64,000 nucleotides of DNA from Carpediemonas membranifera. Its lineage: Eukaryota > Fornicata. Position 1 is the stretch's first letter. Each line of letters begins with the position of its first letter. Below, one piece after another: positions 50,575 to 61,225 of the stretch. The DNA lies in the NCBI GenBank assembly GCA_019828565.1, contig JAHDYR010000012.1, positions 1 through 64,000 on the forward strand, given 5' to 3'. A model generated the notes under the pieces. The model saw nothing but the letters and a program-made list of their open reading frames with translations, was not told where the DNA came from and did no database searches. The position numbers were made by a program, and so were the translations under genes.

Positions 50575-50640
50575 CATGACAACGAACGCGAACGCGAATA
50601 ACGCGCAGATCACGCTCAAAGTACAGAAACAACATCAGTA

Positions 50641-52884
50641 TTAGTGGTTGAGGCCATTAGCCTCAGCTTGACGGTGTGCAGCATCCGCCTGGCGCATGAA
50701 CGCATGGAACACATGAACTTGCTGCCGCATACAGGCCATCATGACCGCGTCGGCAATCTGCCCAACAGTTTCGGCATCAAGGCCCAAAACGTCGCGCATC
50801 TCATCGGTCCATCCTCTCCCATGCACAGCACCAACACCACCACTCTGGCGAACGACCACGGGAATAACCCGGACGTTCCAGTTGGCGTACTGCTCCTTCT
50901 TGCTCCGCATAGATGCAGACGCGTGATTGCTCACCACTACGTCAAGCACAACGGGTTCGGTATGGCCCGGTCTGGTCAAGAGGAGGTCCGCCCGCGCCTT
51001 GACCCGTTTGGTCCGGTCCACAGTCCACTCGCTGCCCCGTCCGAGCCAATGCTCAACTCTTACGCGCCAGGGGTGCCCGCGCAGCAGTTTGGCGAGCGTG
51101 TCGCGAATTTGGTCGTGCCGCTCCGATCCCAGCCCCTCCCTCAGGAAGGGACAGGTAAGAGAATGCTCGGCTGAGCAGGGGACAGACCGGTGATTAACAC
51201 TACGGGCCAGGCATAGCGGACAGACGTCGTGGCCTGTCTCAAAGGCAGGAAGGCCGACATGGTTGCGAAGCATCGGTGCAGCACCCTCGTCACAGGGGTT
51301 ACGACCCATAGCGGCTGGATCAGCCGCGAGTAGAGACCTGATCACGTTTGGCGAGTCGACTGAAACAGTCAGTTGGCTGGAAATGTTATCCTGCAGGAGG
51401 CGTACCAACTTCTTCTGCGTGCTCTCGAGTGAGAGCTTTCTGACATCGCCATATGATGTCGGCCAATCCTTGGGCGTCGCGGCGAGAGCCGGGATGCATG
51501 GCAGTGCGTCTTGGATGAGAGCCTCGGGCCTTTCGACCTTCAGCTCTATGAGTTGTCGTGCGGCACCCAGATAGGCTGGGGCCCACACAACAGAGGGCAT
51601 GGCCAATCCGAGCCCGCCTTGACTGACCGGCAGACAGAGCCTTGCGGCGAAGTCCTTGTCAGTCTCTGCGCTGGACTGGAGCAGCTTCAGGATGGCGGGG
51701 ACCACCTTCTGCTGTTCGAAGTCCAGTTGCGACTCGAACATGTCACCCCCGCCCGGCGAAACATTGCGGAAGAAGTGCTCCCACTTGGTGAGGGCACACA
51801 GTTTCGTCACTAGGAGGGCAGGGGCGACGGCTTCCGCGCCAATGTCAGAGACCATCGATGCAGCAGCGTCAAGCAGCTCCATAACCTTGCGGTTAGCAGA
51901 GCCTAGCTCCCGCATGATGTGCGTGGCGGAGCCGATTGGAACACCAACCAGCTTGGTATCGCGTCTCCGTGGGACGCCACCAGTTGTGTTGCCGTCAACG
52001 ACATCCTTATGGGCTAGCACGCACTTGGCACGGTTGAGGCGGAGGCCAACCTCGTTGAACTTCTGAGCGGCGAGTTCTGTGAGATTGTTGGCCTCACGGC
52101 CGACCCCAGGCGACTGTAGCGGGCGGGTAGTGGTGGCTACAATGTCATCCTGGTAGGCACGGATGCACCACCCAGGGAAAGCCTCGCGCAAGACGTCCAG
52201 AATGGGCTTAACGCCTAAGCTGAAAAGAATTGGCGAGAGCGGGTCCCCTTGGTGAATGCCTTCAGCCGACCTCATGGTGATGCCGGAGGTAGAGAAAAGT
52301 AAGCCCCGTCGGTACATGGTCGACAGGTATGGGATGAGCGCCGGCATGTAGGCCGCCACCACCTTCATGGCGAAGGCCCTCGACAAGCATCCATAGGCGT
52401 TGGAAAGGTCGAGTGTGAGCACTGTACCGCCACTTCGGTAGACTGCACTCACCTCCTCTCCCAACCTCTCCAAGCCGCACTTCTCACCTACTCCGAACTG
52501 GTCCTTCAGGGCACGATCGACGTCAACCAGCCGCTTACGGACGGACCAGGCGAGTGCCTTTGCCGCCACACGGCGAATAGAGTCGCCGATCGCGACCCCT
52601 CGGACCTTCCCTTCACCTTTCGGCACAGGGACGAGAATGCAATGACTGAACACATCAGTGTAAGCTTCTCCGTTCAGGATGTCCTGAACCAGCGGGAGCA
52701 GAGCCTGGACTAGTTCGCGCCTTGATGTCTTGTAGGCGATCTTCAGGTGAAGGAACGATAGCCCGGAGGGCCCCGGGGCCGCCTCAGACTTGAGTGTGTT
52801 GAGGATGGTCTTCAGAGTCTTAGAGGAAACTTCGACACACTGCAGGGGTTCTCGGGGACGTCTCGCATGGGGACGTCGGGACAA
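50641..52884 (-). pseudogene. LINE reverse transcriptase and endonuclease region
   Basis: 747 codons. RT is shown by EAAPGPSGLSFLHLK, VLTLDLSNAYGCLSR, EGIHQGDPLSPILFSLG and the active site AYQDDI (Q at the second position of Y-x-DD). Downstream are a CCHC-like finger (CPLC...HSLTC) and a restriction-like endonuclease core, RADLLLTRPG followed by VVLDVVVSN, the R/K-PD...D-x-V pattern. This order (RT, then finger, then endonuclease) is that of R2-, CRE- and NeSL-type LINEs, which nick DNA to prime reverse transcription. It joins the upstream frame at about 52830-52870 by a frameshift. Confidence 0.82.
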
Positions 52885-53874
52885 AGCCCGTTGAACCCAA
52901 CCTGGAGGTCCCGCAGTTGAGCGTCGATTTCAGTCGGTGTCAGGTCAGTCTCATTGGCTACCATGGACGTGGCGGCCTTCGAGACAAACCCGTGGCGAAT
53001 CAGGTTCAGCGTCCGACGCCACTTGCTCGCGCTAGCGCGTCGTCCGCCTCGGTCCGACGGCGGTGCGTACAGCGTCTTGGGGTAGTCTACAACCTTAAGA
53101 GCCTCAGCCCGCTTGGCGTCGTCACCTGTCGCGTTGTTCACCTCCCTCAATCGTTCAATAAGGCCTCGTGTGAACTTCTCGCGCCCGCGCTTGGGCGGAG
53201 CGATCTTTCCGAGGAACAAGGCCTGACCCGGGGAAGGAAGACATCGGGTCGATGAGCAGGGGTAGTGGGAGGTGCTGATGGCGGGGTTAGGGGAAACCAA
53301 CCGCCGAAACGTGAGCTGCCGTGTCTGCCTGGACCTCTTCGTCAACAGGCTGCGATGACAGACCCTCGTCGTCCGTCGCGATCTCTACTGCAGAGGGAGG
53401 GACATTTGCAGCGGTCTCTGGACGCATAGCGTTGTCTCGTATCGTGCAGGCGATAATCGCAATGGACTTGGGGGCTGTGTTTGCAGAACGCAACGAAGTT
53501 GCCGTTGGCAGCGCCTGTGTGGTGATGCTGTGGGCCTTAAGGAGGTCCTTGAAGCTGTCAGCAATCGCCTTCAGGGCTTTCACGGTAAAGCGTACGATGT
53601 GTTTGTTCTGGACGTCGCGCATGAGCTCGACAACCGCAGTTTCAGAGCACAATGTGTTGAACACCGTGTCCGTATCACACCACAGTCTGTCAATTAGGCT
53701 TATGTCGACGAACTTCGCGTAGGTGCTATGAACTTCGGTAAGAAGAGCACGAACATCCTCGGCGAAGACGCTTTCGCGCCATACGAGTCTCGTACGTCGT
53801 CGAGTCACCATCTGGCCTCCAGGATCAGCCTGGGGCACAGAAAATGACGACATTTCCATTTCGGGAGGGAGCAA
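52812..53874 (-). pseudogene. LINE N-terminal region, two frames
   Basis: From the MEMSSFSVPQADPGG start (ATG near 53856) the frame reads to 53287, then coding continues in another frame (53345-52812; KRGREKFTRGLIERLREVNN and VNALR-type helices). It shifts again into the RT frame. There is no clear zinc finger or Myb motif in what remains. The same N-terminus appears, truncated, at 56301-56450. Confidence 0.65.
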
Positions 53875-54009
53875 ACTTTTATGTAATCAACGACAAACTG
53901 TCTAGCGAGCGGCGAGGCGCAGCCGAGCTTCGCGAGCCTGAGCGCAGCGAAGCAGTTTGAGGCTATGGGGTGCGTCGGGGTCCTCCGTCGCTCCATCCAG
54001 TGAGTCGCT

Positions 54010-54663
54010 GGCGAGTCAACAAAACCAACAAGAACACTCTGAAGCGCTCTGCACGAGCCGATTGCTACACCAATATCAGAATTGAGCAACAATTAGTGGG
54101 AGAGGCCCAAATCCTCTGCTGCAGCATGTGCTGCGTCGCATTGCTTGATGAACGCTGCATATGTGTGCACTTGCCCTCTCATGCATGCCAAGAAAGCGTT
54201 ATCAGCCATCTCGCGGACCTGCTCAGCCTTAAGACCAAGTTCATCGCGCAAATCGTCCGTCCAGCCCCTTCCGTGCACTCTTCCAACGTCACCGTTGTGA
54301 AGCGTCACCGCGGGTATGAGCTTGACGTCCCAGTTGGAGTACTGGGCGCGCTTGCTCGTCATGGCCTGAGACACGTGGTTGCTGACGACGTTGTCAATGA
54401 CGATTGCCTTCACGCCAGGTTTCGTGAGGAGGATGTCCGCCCGCGCCTTCATAGGCTTGGTCCGGTCAATGGTCCACTCACTGGCCTTGTTCAACCACAC
54501 CTCGGACTGGACTCTCCAGCCATAACCCTTCAGGTCTCTCACCAGCCCGTCCTTGATAGCGTTGTGACGCTCGTCGGAAGGGAGCATCGTTTATTGCCTT
54601 TTGGACGAACTGTATTGCGAGCGGCGAGGCGCAGCCGAGCTTCGCGAGCCTGAGCGCAGCGAA
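54010..54663 (-). mobile_element. LINE copy L2: diverged, internally deleted
   Basis: The 5' leader (54587-54663, same as the L1 and 56400 leaders) is joined directly to the endonuclease end of a second LINE subfamily (54587-54093; WTIDRTKPMKARADILLTKPG, VIDNVVSN). RT is missing. The join occurs at the ATG, giving a frame that starts MLPSDERHNAIKDG. It could be a mobile non-autonomous derivative, since both ends are kept. Confidence 0.65.
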
Positions 54664-54742
54664 GACGTCACTCTAGTGGTCAGTATGTCGGGTTTGAGGC
54701 ACTGCTCGCTCCGAAATCTCCCTTTCGACTCTCCACTCAGTC

Positions 54743-55383
54743 ACAACGAACGCGAACGCGAATAACGCGCAGATCACGCTCAAAGTACAGAAACAACATC
54801 AGTATTAGTGGTTGAGGCCATTAGCCTCAGCTTGACGGTGTGCAGCATCCGCCTGGCGCATGAACGCATGGAACACATGAACTTGCTGCCGCATACAGGC
54901 CATCATGACCGCGTCGGCAATCTGCCCAACAGTTTCGGCATCAAGGCCCAAAACGTCGCGCATCTCATCGGTCCATCCTCTCCCATGCACAGCACCAACA
55001 CCACCACTCTGGCGAACGACCACGGGAATAACCCGGACGTTCCAGTTGGCGTACTGCTCCTTCTTGCTCCGCATAGATGCAGACGCGTGATTGCTCACCA
55101 CTACGTCAAGCACAACGGGTTCGGTATGGCCCGGTCTGGTCAAGAGGAGGTCCGCCCGCGCCTTGACCCGTTTGGTCCGGTCCACAGTCCACTCGCTGCC
55201 CCGTCCGAGCCAATGCTCAACTCTTACGCGCCAGGGGTGCCCGCGCAGCAGTTTGGCGAGCGTGTCGCGAATTTGGTCGTGCCGCTCCGATCCCAGCCCC
55301 TCCCTCAGGAAGGGACAGGTAAGAGAATGCTCGGCTGAGCGGGGGACAGACCGGTGATTAACACTACGGGCCAGGCATAGCGG
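54743..55383 (-). mobile_element. LINE copy L3: 5'-truncated
   Basis: Nearly identical to 50579-51218 (last part of the endonuclease region plus 3' end). It stops abruptly at about 55383 inside gypsy G5 gag. 5' truncation is usual for LINE insertions. Confidence 0.85.
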
Positions 55384-56179
55384 CTGACATTGCGTCTAAG
55401 TACTCTTCAACCGTAGCAGCGAGGAAATCGTGCGCGTAGGACCTATCATTTACGTCCTTCTTCCGTGACTTGTGGGATTCCTTCTCGGCTTGCTGCATCT
55501 TCTTGGCTTGGGAGAGAGCGGCGCGCATGGTGTTGGCGATGGAGGACTTATCCTCAAAGGTCTTACAGCGTTCACGTAAGCGATCATTGCGGATGCCCTT
55601 CAGGAATTTGGCTACGAGGCTCGACTGCTTCGGGGGTACAGAGGCGCAGTTTTCGAGTGTCCGCTGGTAGATTAACGTGTAGTAGAGCATGGACTCATAA
55701 ACGTTCTTGCTGGCGGTGTCAAAGGTAATCGAGTCAAATCGGTCGAGCGCGTCCTGACGGTCGAGGGGTCCGAAGATGTCGTTCACCATTGAGATAAATC
55801 TTTTGTTGAAGTCGTTAGGGGTCTCGGGTGTGTGAACGGGTAGATGCTCGGACTCGTCGGAGACCGAACTATCAGTGTCAGACTCGGTGTCGTCATCAGT
55901 GTCAGACTCAGGGGGCGCGAGGAACAGAAGGGGGTCCCTAGGCGCAGCGCGGGGTTGCTGTGTGACCTCACGGGCACGAGTAATAAGGTCTTCGAGGTCC
56001 GGGCATTCGAGGAACATGATCTTCAAAACCGTCGCTGCGACGTAATCGAAGATCAGAGGCTTGGAAGCGGCGTTTCGTGCGTAATGGGCAATGAAGGCTT
56101 CCCGGAATGAATACCATGCCTTAGGCTTCGTACTAGTGAGATAGGGTGCCAGGAAAGCTGATAGTTGTTCTACGTTCAT
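55384..56179 (-). pseudogene. gag: G5 gag, truncated by LINE L3
   Basis: The ATG at 56179 (MNVEQLSAFLAPYL), about 265 codons. It has an acidic stretch (SDTDDDTESDTDSSVSDES) and a gag-like helical segment (VAKFLKGIRNDRLRERCKTF). It ends at the LINE junction before any zinc knuckle, and no G5 pol is found. It differs clearly from the gags of G1-G4 and G6. Confidence 0.65.
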
Positions 56180-56185
56180 CTAGAT

Positions 56186-56300
56186 AGTAATATTACTGTG
56201 GTGGGCACAGAACAACAACAATCAATGCGAAGTGTTTAAATAGGGTCGAACCCTAGTGGTAAATATGGCCTAAATATATACGGGTCAGGTGACCACTACA
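56186..56300 (-). repeat. G5 5' LTR and palindrome
   Basis: The palindrome AGTAATATTACT (56186-56197). LTR about 56197-56300 (TGTGGTGGG...CCACTACA in plus view). The right flank is LINE N-terminal coding sequence (56301 onward), so G5 inserted into a LINE. Confidence 0.6.
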
Positions 56301-56455
56301 ACGTCCCGAGCAAGCGCGTTTTCGCGCCAATCGGACGTTATGGAAACTCTCATCGCCATCTGGCCTCCAGGATCAGCCTGGGGCACAGAAAATGACGACA
56401 TTTCCATCGGAAGGGAGCATCGTTTATTGCCTTTTGGACGAACTGTATTGGCCAG
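56301..56455 (-). mobile_element. LINE 5' end fragment
   Basis: Leader (GGGAGCATCGTTTATTGCC, plus view near 56413) and the first 40 codons (MEMSSFSVPQADPGGQM). Cut by G5. Confidence 0.7.
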
Positions 56456-56608
56456 ATTTTGCTGGCCACACAACATATACACTCTTACCCAAGGACCTGC
56501 CGTCCACACAGCTGCTCAATGCTAGCTGACCCAGCGGCTCTTTGCGCGCTGCGGTACCGGGCGTCTCTGTGACTGCTCACCGGTGCGATGGATTTTATGG
56601 GTTGTGGC
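56456..56608. other. Short spacer without a recognised feature
   Basis: Between the LINE leader and the recombinase gene end. Probably the 3' end of the DIRS-like element. No repeats or frames of note. Confidence 0.3.
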
Positions 56609-56753
56609 TTAGTGCTCCAATAGTGTGCGCGCTGTGCGCCGCAATTGCGTGGGATGATTACGCATGGCCTCTCCGATATACGGCCTAAGTGAATTCCCGT
56701 TGGCCCAAGTGCCGAGCTGGAGGAGCGTTTCGACTGGCATGCCGGAGAGGGCG
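56609..56753 (-). pseudogene. DIRS-like tyrosine recombinase, C-terminal part
   Basis: Minus strand. SGMPVETLLQLGTWANGNSLRPYIG matches the end of a tyrosine recombinase, with Trp in GTWAN and the probable nucleophile Tyr in RPYIG. It continues the frame that stops at G6 (61279). The GGGCG duplication marks the break. Confidence 0.7.
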
Positions 56754-56790
56754 TGTGGTATGGATAGAACAGCTAGCGAAAGAGATTTAA

Positions 56791-59700
56791 TCAATTGATT
56801 GGGACACTACCCCTCTCCTCGAGGTGACGGCGCACGACGGACGTGCGGGCGGCGTCAGAGTTGGGACCCTCCCACGTGGCCTTAGCCTCAGGGAAGCCGA
56901 GCCACTTAATGAGGAGGTCGCCAGTCTCGTCGTCGACCTCTAGGACTTTCTCGACGTAATACTCCTCGTCGTCGGTAGCCGCGATGCGCAACAGTTCGGC
57001 GTCGCTGAGGGGGCCTTGGCAGATGCGGATTAACTGGCTCAGGTGGACCCGGCGGCTCTTGCCGCCAGTGAGCGGCGTGATCTCCGCTGCGTAACCGTCG
57101 GCGGCTGTGATGCGGAATGGGCCGCGGTGGCCGTGTAGCTTCGTGGGGCTCTCGTTCTTACGAAGGACCAGAGTGCCCGGCTCGATCGGGGGCGTCGGCT
57201 CTGCGGTCCTTGTCATTGCCTGCTGGCGGTTGAGGGCCTGGTCGGCGAGGATCTGGAGGTGCTCGGTGAGCGCGTCGATGTAGGAGGCTATGTCGTCCAG
57301 GGGAGTATGAACTCTACCCTCCTCCTTGGGTGCGATCGTGAAGTCGCGAGCGGAGGCATGCTTGCCCATCAAGAGAGCAATGGGTTCTACGCCGGTGACG
57401 GAGTGGACCGTAGTGTTCAGGATGTACTGGACGTATGGGACCACGGAGGCCCAGGCGTCGTAACGGTCAAACATCAGACAGAGCACACGTAAGTGTCGCT
57501 TGACTTCCTGGTTGCGTCTCTCGGCCAGGCCGTTTGACTGAGGGTGGAAAGGGATTGTCCGGTGGTACGTGACCTGCAAGCGATCAAGGAAAGCTTCTAT
57601 CATCCGATTGCGGTACTCGGGGCCGTTGTCCGAAAGGAACTCGCGAGGCACACCGTAGCGTCCGATGATGGACCAAAGTGCCAGCCCGACCGTCGTCGCG
57701 TTGTTGGAAGCTGTGGGGATGAGCTCCGTGAAGCGGGTAAACATGTCGGTTGCCACCAGGATGTATCTGAAACCCTCGGAGTCGACAGGGAAAGGACCCA
57801 TGGTGTCTACAGCGATGGTCTGGAAGGGTCGGTCGCGCAGAGAAGACTGCGTTGTGGTCTTAATGAAAGCGGAGAGGCGTGCCTTAGCGCAGTACACGCA
57901 GGTTGACACGACTGCGTGCACGTCGGAGTGGAGGCCTGGCCAATCGTGCCCAAGCTGGCGGACGTTCCTGATGGTGGCCTGCTCGCCCTCGTGGTATCGG
58001 TGAGCTTCTTGCACGATCTTGCGCTTGGCGTCTTCGTCGAGCTCGGCCTCTGAGACGTTGTTGACCTGCGAGACTGTGGCCTGCGGGTTGTATCGACTGA
58101 GTGCGTCGGCCAGTGTGTTCTGCGCGCCTGCGATGTGTCTGATGACGAACTCGAACTCTTGGATCATAAGCAGCCAGCGGAGGTGCTTACGGTTTTCCTG
58201 GCCAGCCTTGGAGTGCAGGTAGACCAAGTTGCGGTGGTCCGTCCAGATCGTCAGGTCCTGGTGGACTCTAAAGATGGGCGAGAGGTCAGGCCGAGTGAGG
58301 CAGTAGATGATCGCGAACAGCTCCTGGTCGTACGTGCACCAACGCGACTGTGTGTCGTTGAAGACCTTTGAGAAGAATGACACGACGCGCCATGTGTTGT
58401 CCGAGTCAAGCTGCAGTAAGACACCGCCGATGCCTTCGAGAGAGGCGTCGGTCTCGAGGCGCCAGGGCCTGCTCTGGTCCGGATGGGCGAGGACCTCTTC
58501 GTCTGTCACGGCCTGCTTGAGCTGATCAAACAGAGCCTGAAGCGTGTCGTCCCAGTCGTTGAAGGTGTAGGGTGGGACCTTGCTGACCAAGGCCTGGAGC
58601 GGCTTGAGGCGTGTCTGGCAGTCGGGGATATAGTCACTGAGGTATGTGAACATACCGATGATCATGCGTAGGTCCTTGACCGAGTGAGGTGCGGCGAGGT
58701 CCTGCATGGATCTGACACGAGTAGGGCTCATGCGGCGGCCCTTGCCATCGACGATATCGCCGAGGATCTCGATAGACGTCGCCCCGAAGACACACTTGTC
58801 GCCGCGGAGGCGGACGTTGCGTTCCTCTGCGATACAGAGTAGGCGGTCGACGTGGTCTAGAAGCTCCTGAGGTGTCTTGGCTCGACCAAAGATGTCGTCG
58901 ATGTAGTTCTTCGTACCGTCGGCGCGCACAGGGGCAAGGATTGCCTGGATGGCCCGCTGGAACTGTGACGGTAGGTTACGAAGACCAAAGGGTGCAAAGT
59001 TGTACTCTTTGAACCGGCCTGGCAGCGTTATAGCGGTGAGGTACTTGTGGTCTTCGCGTACTGGCATTTGATGAAAACCTGACCGGAGGTCACAAGCGAA
59101 GAAGTACTTGGCACCGATGAAGTCGTTGGTGAAGGTGCGGATATCTGCGAGGGGGAACCTGTCTGGTGTAGTTACCGAGTTAAGCTCGCGGTAGTCGGCG
59201 CAAAGTCGTAACTCGCTTGACTTCTTCACTACGATGACGGCTGCGGATGCCACGTGGCTGTAGGAATCGCGTACGATGCCCTGTCTGTCCATGTCGTCGA
59301 TAATCTCGTGCACTCTTTCGGCGGTGGATGCCGTGAGCGGTCGAGGGGCATGGTTGGGTAGGGGTGCGCCTGGCACGATGTCAATCGTTGCGGCGGCGAT
59401 CTGGGCGCCGTCAGGGTGCAGCTCGCCGAATACCGGTGCGTGCCGGCGGATGACATCAGCCATCTCGGCTTTGAGCGGGAAGTCGCTTGCGATGCGTGTG
59501 CCAAGTGGGCCCGCGTCGTCGCTGACGATGTTGTTGACTGCGTGGAAGTCATCGGTCTGGTCGTCGGGGAGGCCTTCGTCCTCGCCGTCGTGAACTTGCG
59601 GGCGGAGGCGAAGCATGATGCCCTCGTCGGACATGAGGCCTAAGAACCACAATATATCCGAGCCGATGAGGACCTTATCGGCCCTGCCGCTGATGACGTG

Positions 59701-59928
59701 CAGGGGCCAATCGATGATCGTTCGGCGGTCGCCCAAGCGGTCCGCGACCAGCGTTGTCTCGAAGGTGCCGTGTTGCTGGAGACCTTGGTCGTCAGGGCCC
59801 GTCAGCTGGACCATGTCGGGGCCCCTCCTGCCAAACTGGGCGAGTGCGTTGGCGAGGTCCAGCGAGATGGTGGACACTACGGAGCCAGGGTCGACCGTCG
59901 CTGAGATAAGCGTGTCACCTATCGTCAC
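56791..59928 (-). CDS. pol: G6 pol polyprotein, intact (protease, RT, RNase H, integrase, chromodomain)
   Basis: 1,045 open codons overlapping the gag frame by 14 bp, so expression by frameshift is likely. Protease: ATVDPGSVVSTIS (DPGS in place of DSGA). RT: DLRSGFHQMPV, FAPFGLRNLPSQFQ and NYIDDIFG. RNase H: LETDASLEGIGGVLL and WTDHRNLVYL. Integrase: an HHCC-type region ending CVYCAKA, VDTMGPFP, LSDNGPEYRN, and NGLAERRNQ as the Glu helix. C-terminal chromodomain: YVEKVLEVDDETGDLLIKWLG (positions about 985-1010) followed by ATWEGP. The stop codon lies inside the 3' LTR, so the LTR contributes the last residues (PIN). Confidence 0.93.
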   Translation of the reverse strand: MTIGDTLISATVDPGSVVSTISLDLANALAQFGRRGPDMVQLTGPDDQGLQQHGTFETTLVADRLGDRRTIIDWPLHVISGRADKVLIGSDILWFLGLMSDEGIMLRLRPQVHDGEDEGLPDDQTDDFHAVNNIVSDDAGPLGTRIASDFPLKAEMADVIRRHAPVFGELHPDGAQIAAATIDIVPGAPLPNHAPRPLTASTAERVHEIIDDMDRQGIVRDSYSHVASAAVIVVKKSSELRLCADYRELNSVTTPDRFPLADIRTFTNDFIGAKYFFACDLRSGFHQMPVREDHKYLTAITLPGRFKEYNFAPFGLRNLPSQFQRAIQAILAPVRADGTKNYIDDIFGRAKTPQELLDHVDRLLCIAEERNVRLRGDKCVFGATSIEILGDIVDGKGRRMSPTRVRSMQDLAAPHSVKDLRMIIGMFTYLSDYIPDCQTRLKPLQALVSKVPPYTFNDWDDTLQALFDQLKQAVTDEEVLAHPDQSRPWRLETDASLEGIGGVLLQLDSDNTWRVVSFFSKVFNDTQSRWCTYDQELFAIIYCLTRPDLSPIFRVHQDLTIWTDHRNLVYLHSKAGQENRKHLRWLLMIQEFEFVIRHIAGAQNTLADALSRYNPQATVSQVNNVSEAELDEDAKRKIVQEAHRYHEGEQATIRNVRQLGHDWPGLHSDVHAVVSTCVYCAKARLSAFIKTTTQSSLRDRPFQTIAVDTMGPFPVDSEGFRYILVATDMFTRFTELIPTASNNATTVGLALWSIIGRYGVPREFLSDNGPEYRNRMIEAFLDRLQVTYHRTIPFHPQSNGLAERRNQEVKRHLRVLCLMFDRYDAWASVVPYVQYILNTTVHSVTGVEPIALLMGKHASARDFTIAPKEEGRVHTPLDDIASYIDALTEHLQILADQALNRQQAMTRTAEPTPPIEPGTLVLRKNESPTKLHGHRGPFRITAADGYAAEITPLTGGKSRRVHLSQLIRICQGPLSDAELLRIAATDDEEYYVEKVLEVDDETGDLLIKWLGFPEAKATWEGPNSDAARTSVVRRHLEERGSVPIN

Positions 59929-61213
59929 TGGAATCCGGAGAAGCCGGCCCGGCGAGTAAGCGTGCTCGGCATGCTCTACGTTCTGAACGCTGCCTTGTTG
60001 GGGCTTGTTGGGGGGTGTCGGTGTGAATGGTGTGGCCTGCTTGGGGTTCTGCCTGAACTGCCAAGGACCCTTCGACGTCGATGGTTGCTGGGGCTGCTGT
60101 GGTTGTCCAGCGGCCTGTCGTTGGGGACCAACCTGCCTGCGGCTGGCGTGACTGGTTCTGCTGGGCGGCTGAGGCTTGGTGTGGTGTGCGTTGAGAGGCC
60201 TGGCCCTGGCGGGGATCTTGAGGTTGGCGGCCCGCCGGTGTGGCTCTGTTAGCCTGACTCTGGCGCTTCAGCAGCCGGCACTCTTCAGTAGAGTGGCCGC
60301 CGGGACCGTGGACGCGGCAGGTCTTGCGGCCGTTGCCCGGTGTAGCGGGGACCTTGGCGCCTGCCATGGGACCGGAGGTCCTCTGGCAGAAGGACCAAGG
60401 CGTGACGATCGTCCCATCGGAGTTAGTTGGCAAAGCCAGGATGCGGTGCTGGACGTCATCGATGGTGGTGGCGCCGTCGGCGAAATCCTCGAAGGCGAGG
60501 GCGGCTTCGGTGACGTCAAAACCGCGGGTCAGCACGCGGAAAAGCGTGGATATCAGCCTCTTCTCGGTGAGGGGCGTGTAACCGTTTTCTTCTGTCGGGA
60601 ACTTGGGGTTCAGCTGGCGACAGTGCTTGCCGAAAGCTAGGAACATCTTCTGCATAGAGGTGATGTCTCCACCTGTGAGCGTGGTCCTTTCCAGGATCGC
60701 CGCCGCGCGAGCGGCTGGGTTGGCCCGCTGGGCGGGTGTCAGCTCGAAGTACGCGGTGTAGGTGAGCAAGAGGTCCGCCCGCTCGCGGAGCTCCTCCCTC
60801 GAGAGGCGCTCTGAGGCGTTGGTCGAGGTGTCTGGGGCCGTCGGTGGCGGACTGACCGCCTTGAGGGCTGCGGTGATGAAGGCCTGCTTCAGCTCGTCTG
60901 AAGCGATCGAGGCCGCTTGGGTGTCTATATCCTTGAGCTTGGCCAGGAGAGCGCTGAGCTCCTCGGCCGATTTGTCGTCGTCGTTCTTCTCGGGTTCATT
61001 CTGCTCGGAAGGCTTATGAATGGGAGGACGGATCTCTGTCTCAAAGAAGCATTGGAAATCCTCGAATGTTGGGAATCTCGTTGTCGGGATGAACGCCGCG
61101 CGGATTTCGGCTAGTTTCTCGCTCCCGAGGAAAAAGAGGATGCTAGACGGCTGCTTTTTGCTTGCAACGTGAAGACGATACTCGTCTAAACGGCTGTTGC
61201 TGACTAAAACCAT
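59915..61213 (-). CDS. gag: G6 gag
   Basis: The ATG at 61213 (MVLVSNSRLDEYRL), 432 codons. Residues about 30-60 include AAFIPTTRFPTFEDFQ. A capsid-like helical region (SMQKMFLAFGKHCRQLNP; RVLTRGFDVTEAALAF) follows. One zinc-knuckle-like motif is present, CRVHGPGGHSTEEC (C-x2-H-x4-H-x4-C, which departs from CCHC order). The C-terminal third is rich in Gln and Pro. Its frame differs from pol. Confidence 0.88.
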   Translation of the reverse strand: MVLVSNSRLDEYRLHVASKKQPSSILFFLGSEKLAEIRAAFIPTTRFPTFEDFQCFFETEIRPPIHKPSEQNEPEKNDDDKSAEELSALLAKLKDIDTQAASIASDELKQAFITAALKAVSPPPTAPDTSTNASERLSREELRERADLLLTYTAYFELTPAQRANPAARAAAILERTTLTGGDITSMQKMFLAFGKHCRQLNPKFPTEENGYTPLTEKRLISTLFRVLTRGFDVTEAALAFEDFADGATTIDDVQHRILALPTNSDGTIVTPWSFCQRTSGPMAGAKVPATPGNGRKTCRVHGPGGHSTEECRLLKRQSQANRATPAGRQPQDPRQGQASQRTPHQASAAQQNQSRQPQAGWSPTTGRWTTTAAPATIDVEGSLAVQAEPQAGHTIHTDTPQQAPTRQRSERRACRARLLAGPASPDSSDDR

Positions 61214-61225
61214 GACAGTGATCAC

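Larger units (their letters stand above)
50579..53960 (-). mobile_element. LINE copy L1, near full-length, restriction-like-endonuclease type
   Basis: The 3' end (plus view ACAACGAACGCGAACGCG) abuts the E2 target site and is shared with copy L3 at 54743. The 5' end carries a GC-rich leader (about 53903-53951, with complementary CTTCGC/GCGAAG ends) that also occurs at 54614-54663. There is one long coding region in three pieces. No poly-A tail is seen. The endonuclease type suggests target-specific insertion, as in R2/NeSL-like clades. Confidence 0.8.

Noticed and set aside
59962-60640. Plus-strand frames opposite G6 gag
   Set aside because: Shadows of the intact minus-strand gag frame in GC-rich sequence.
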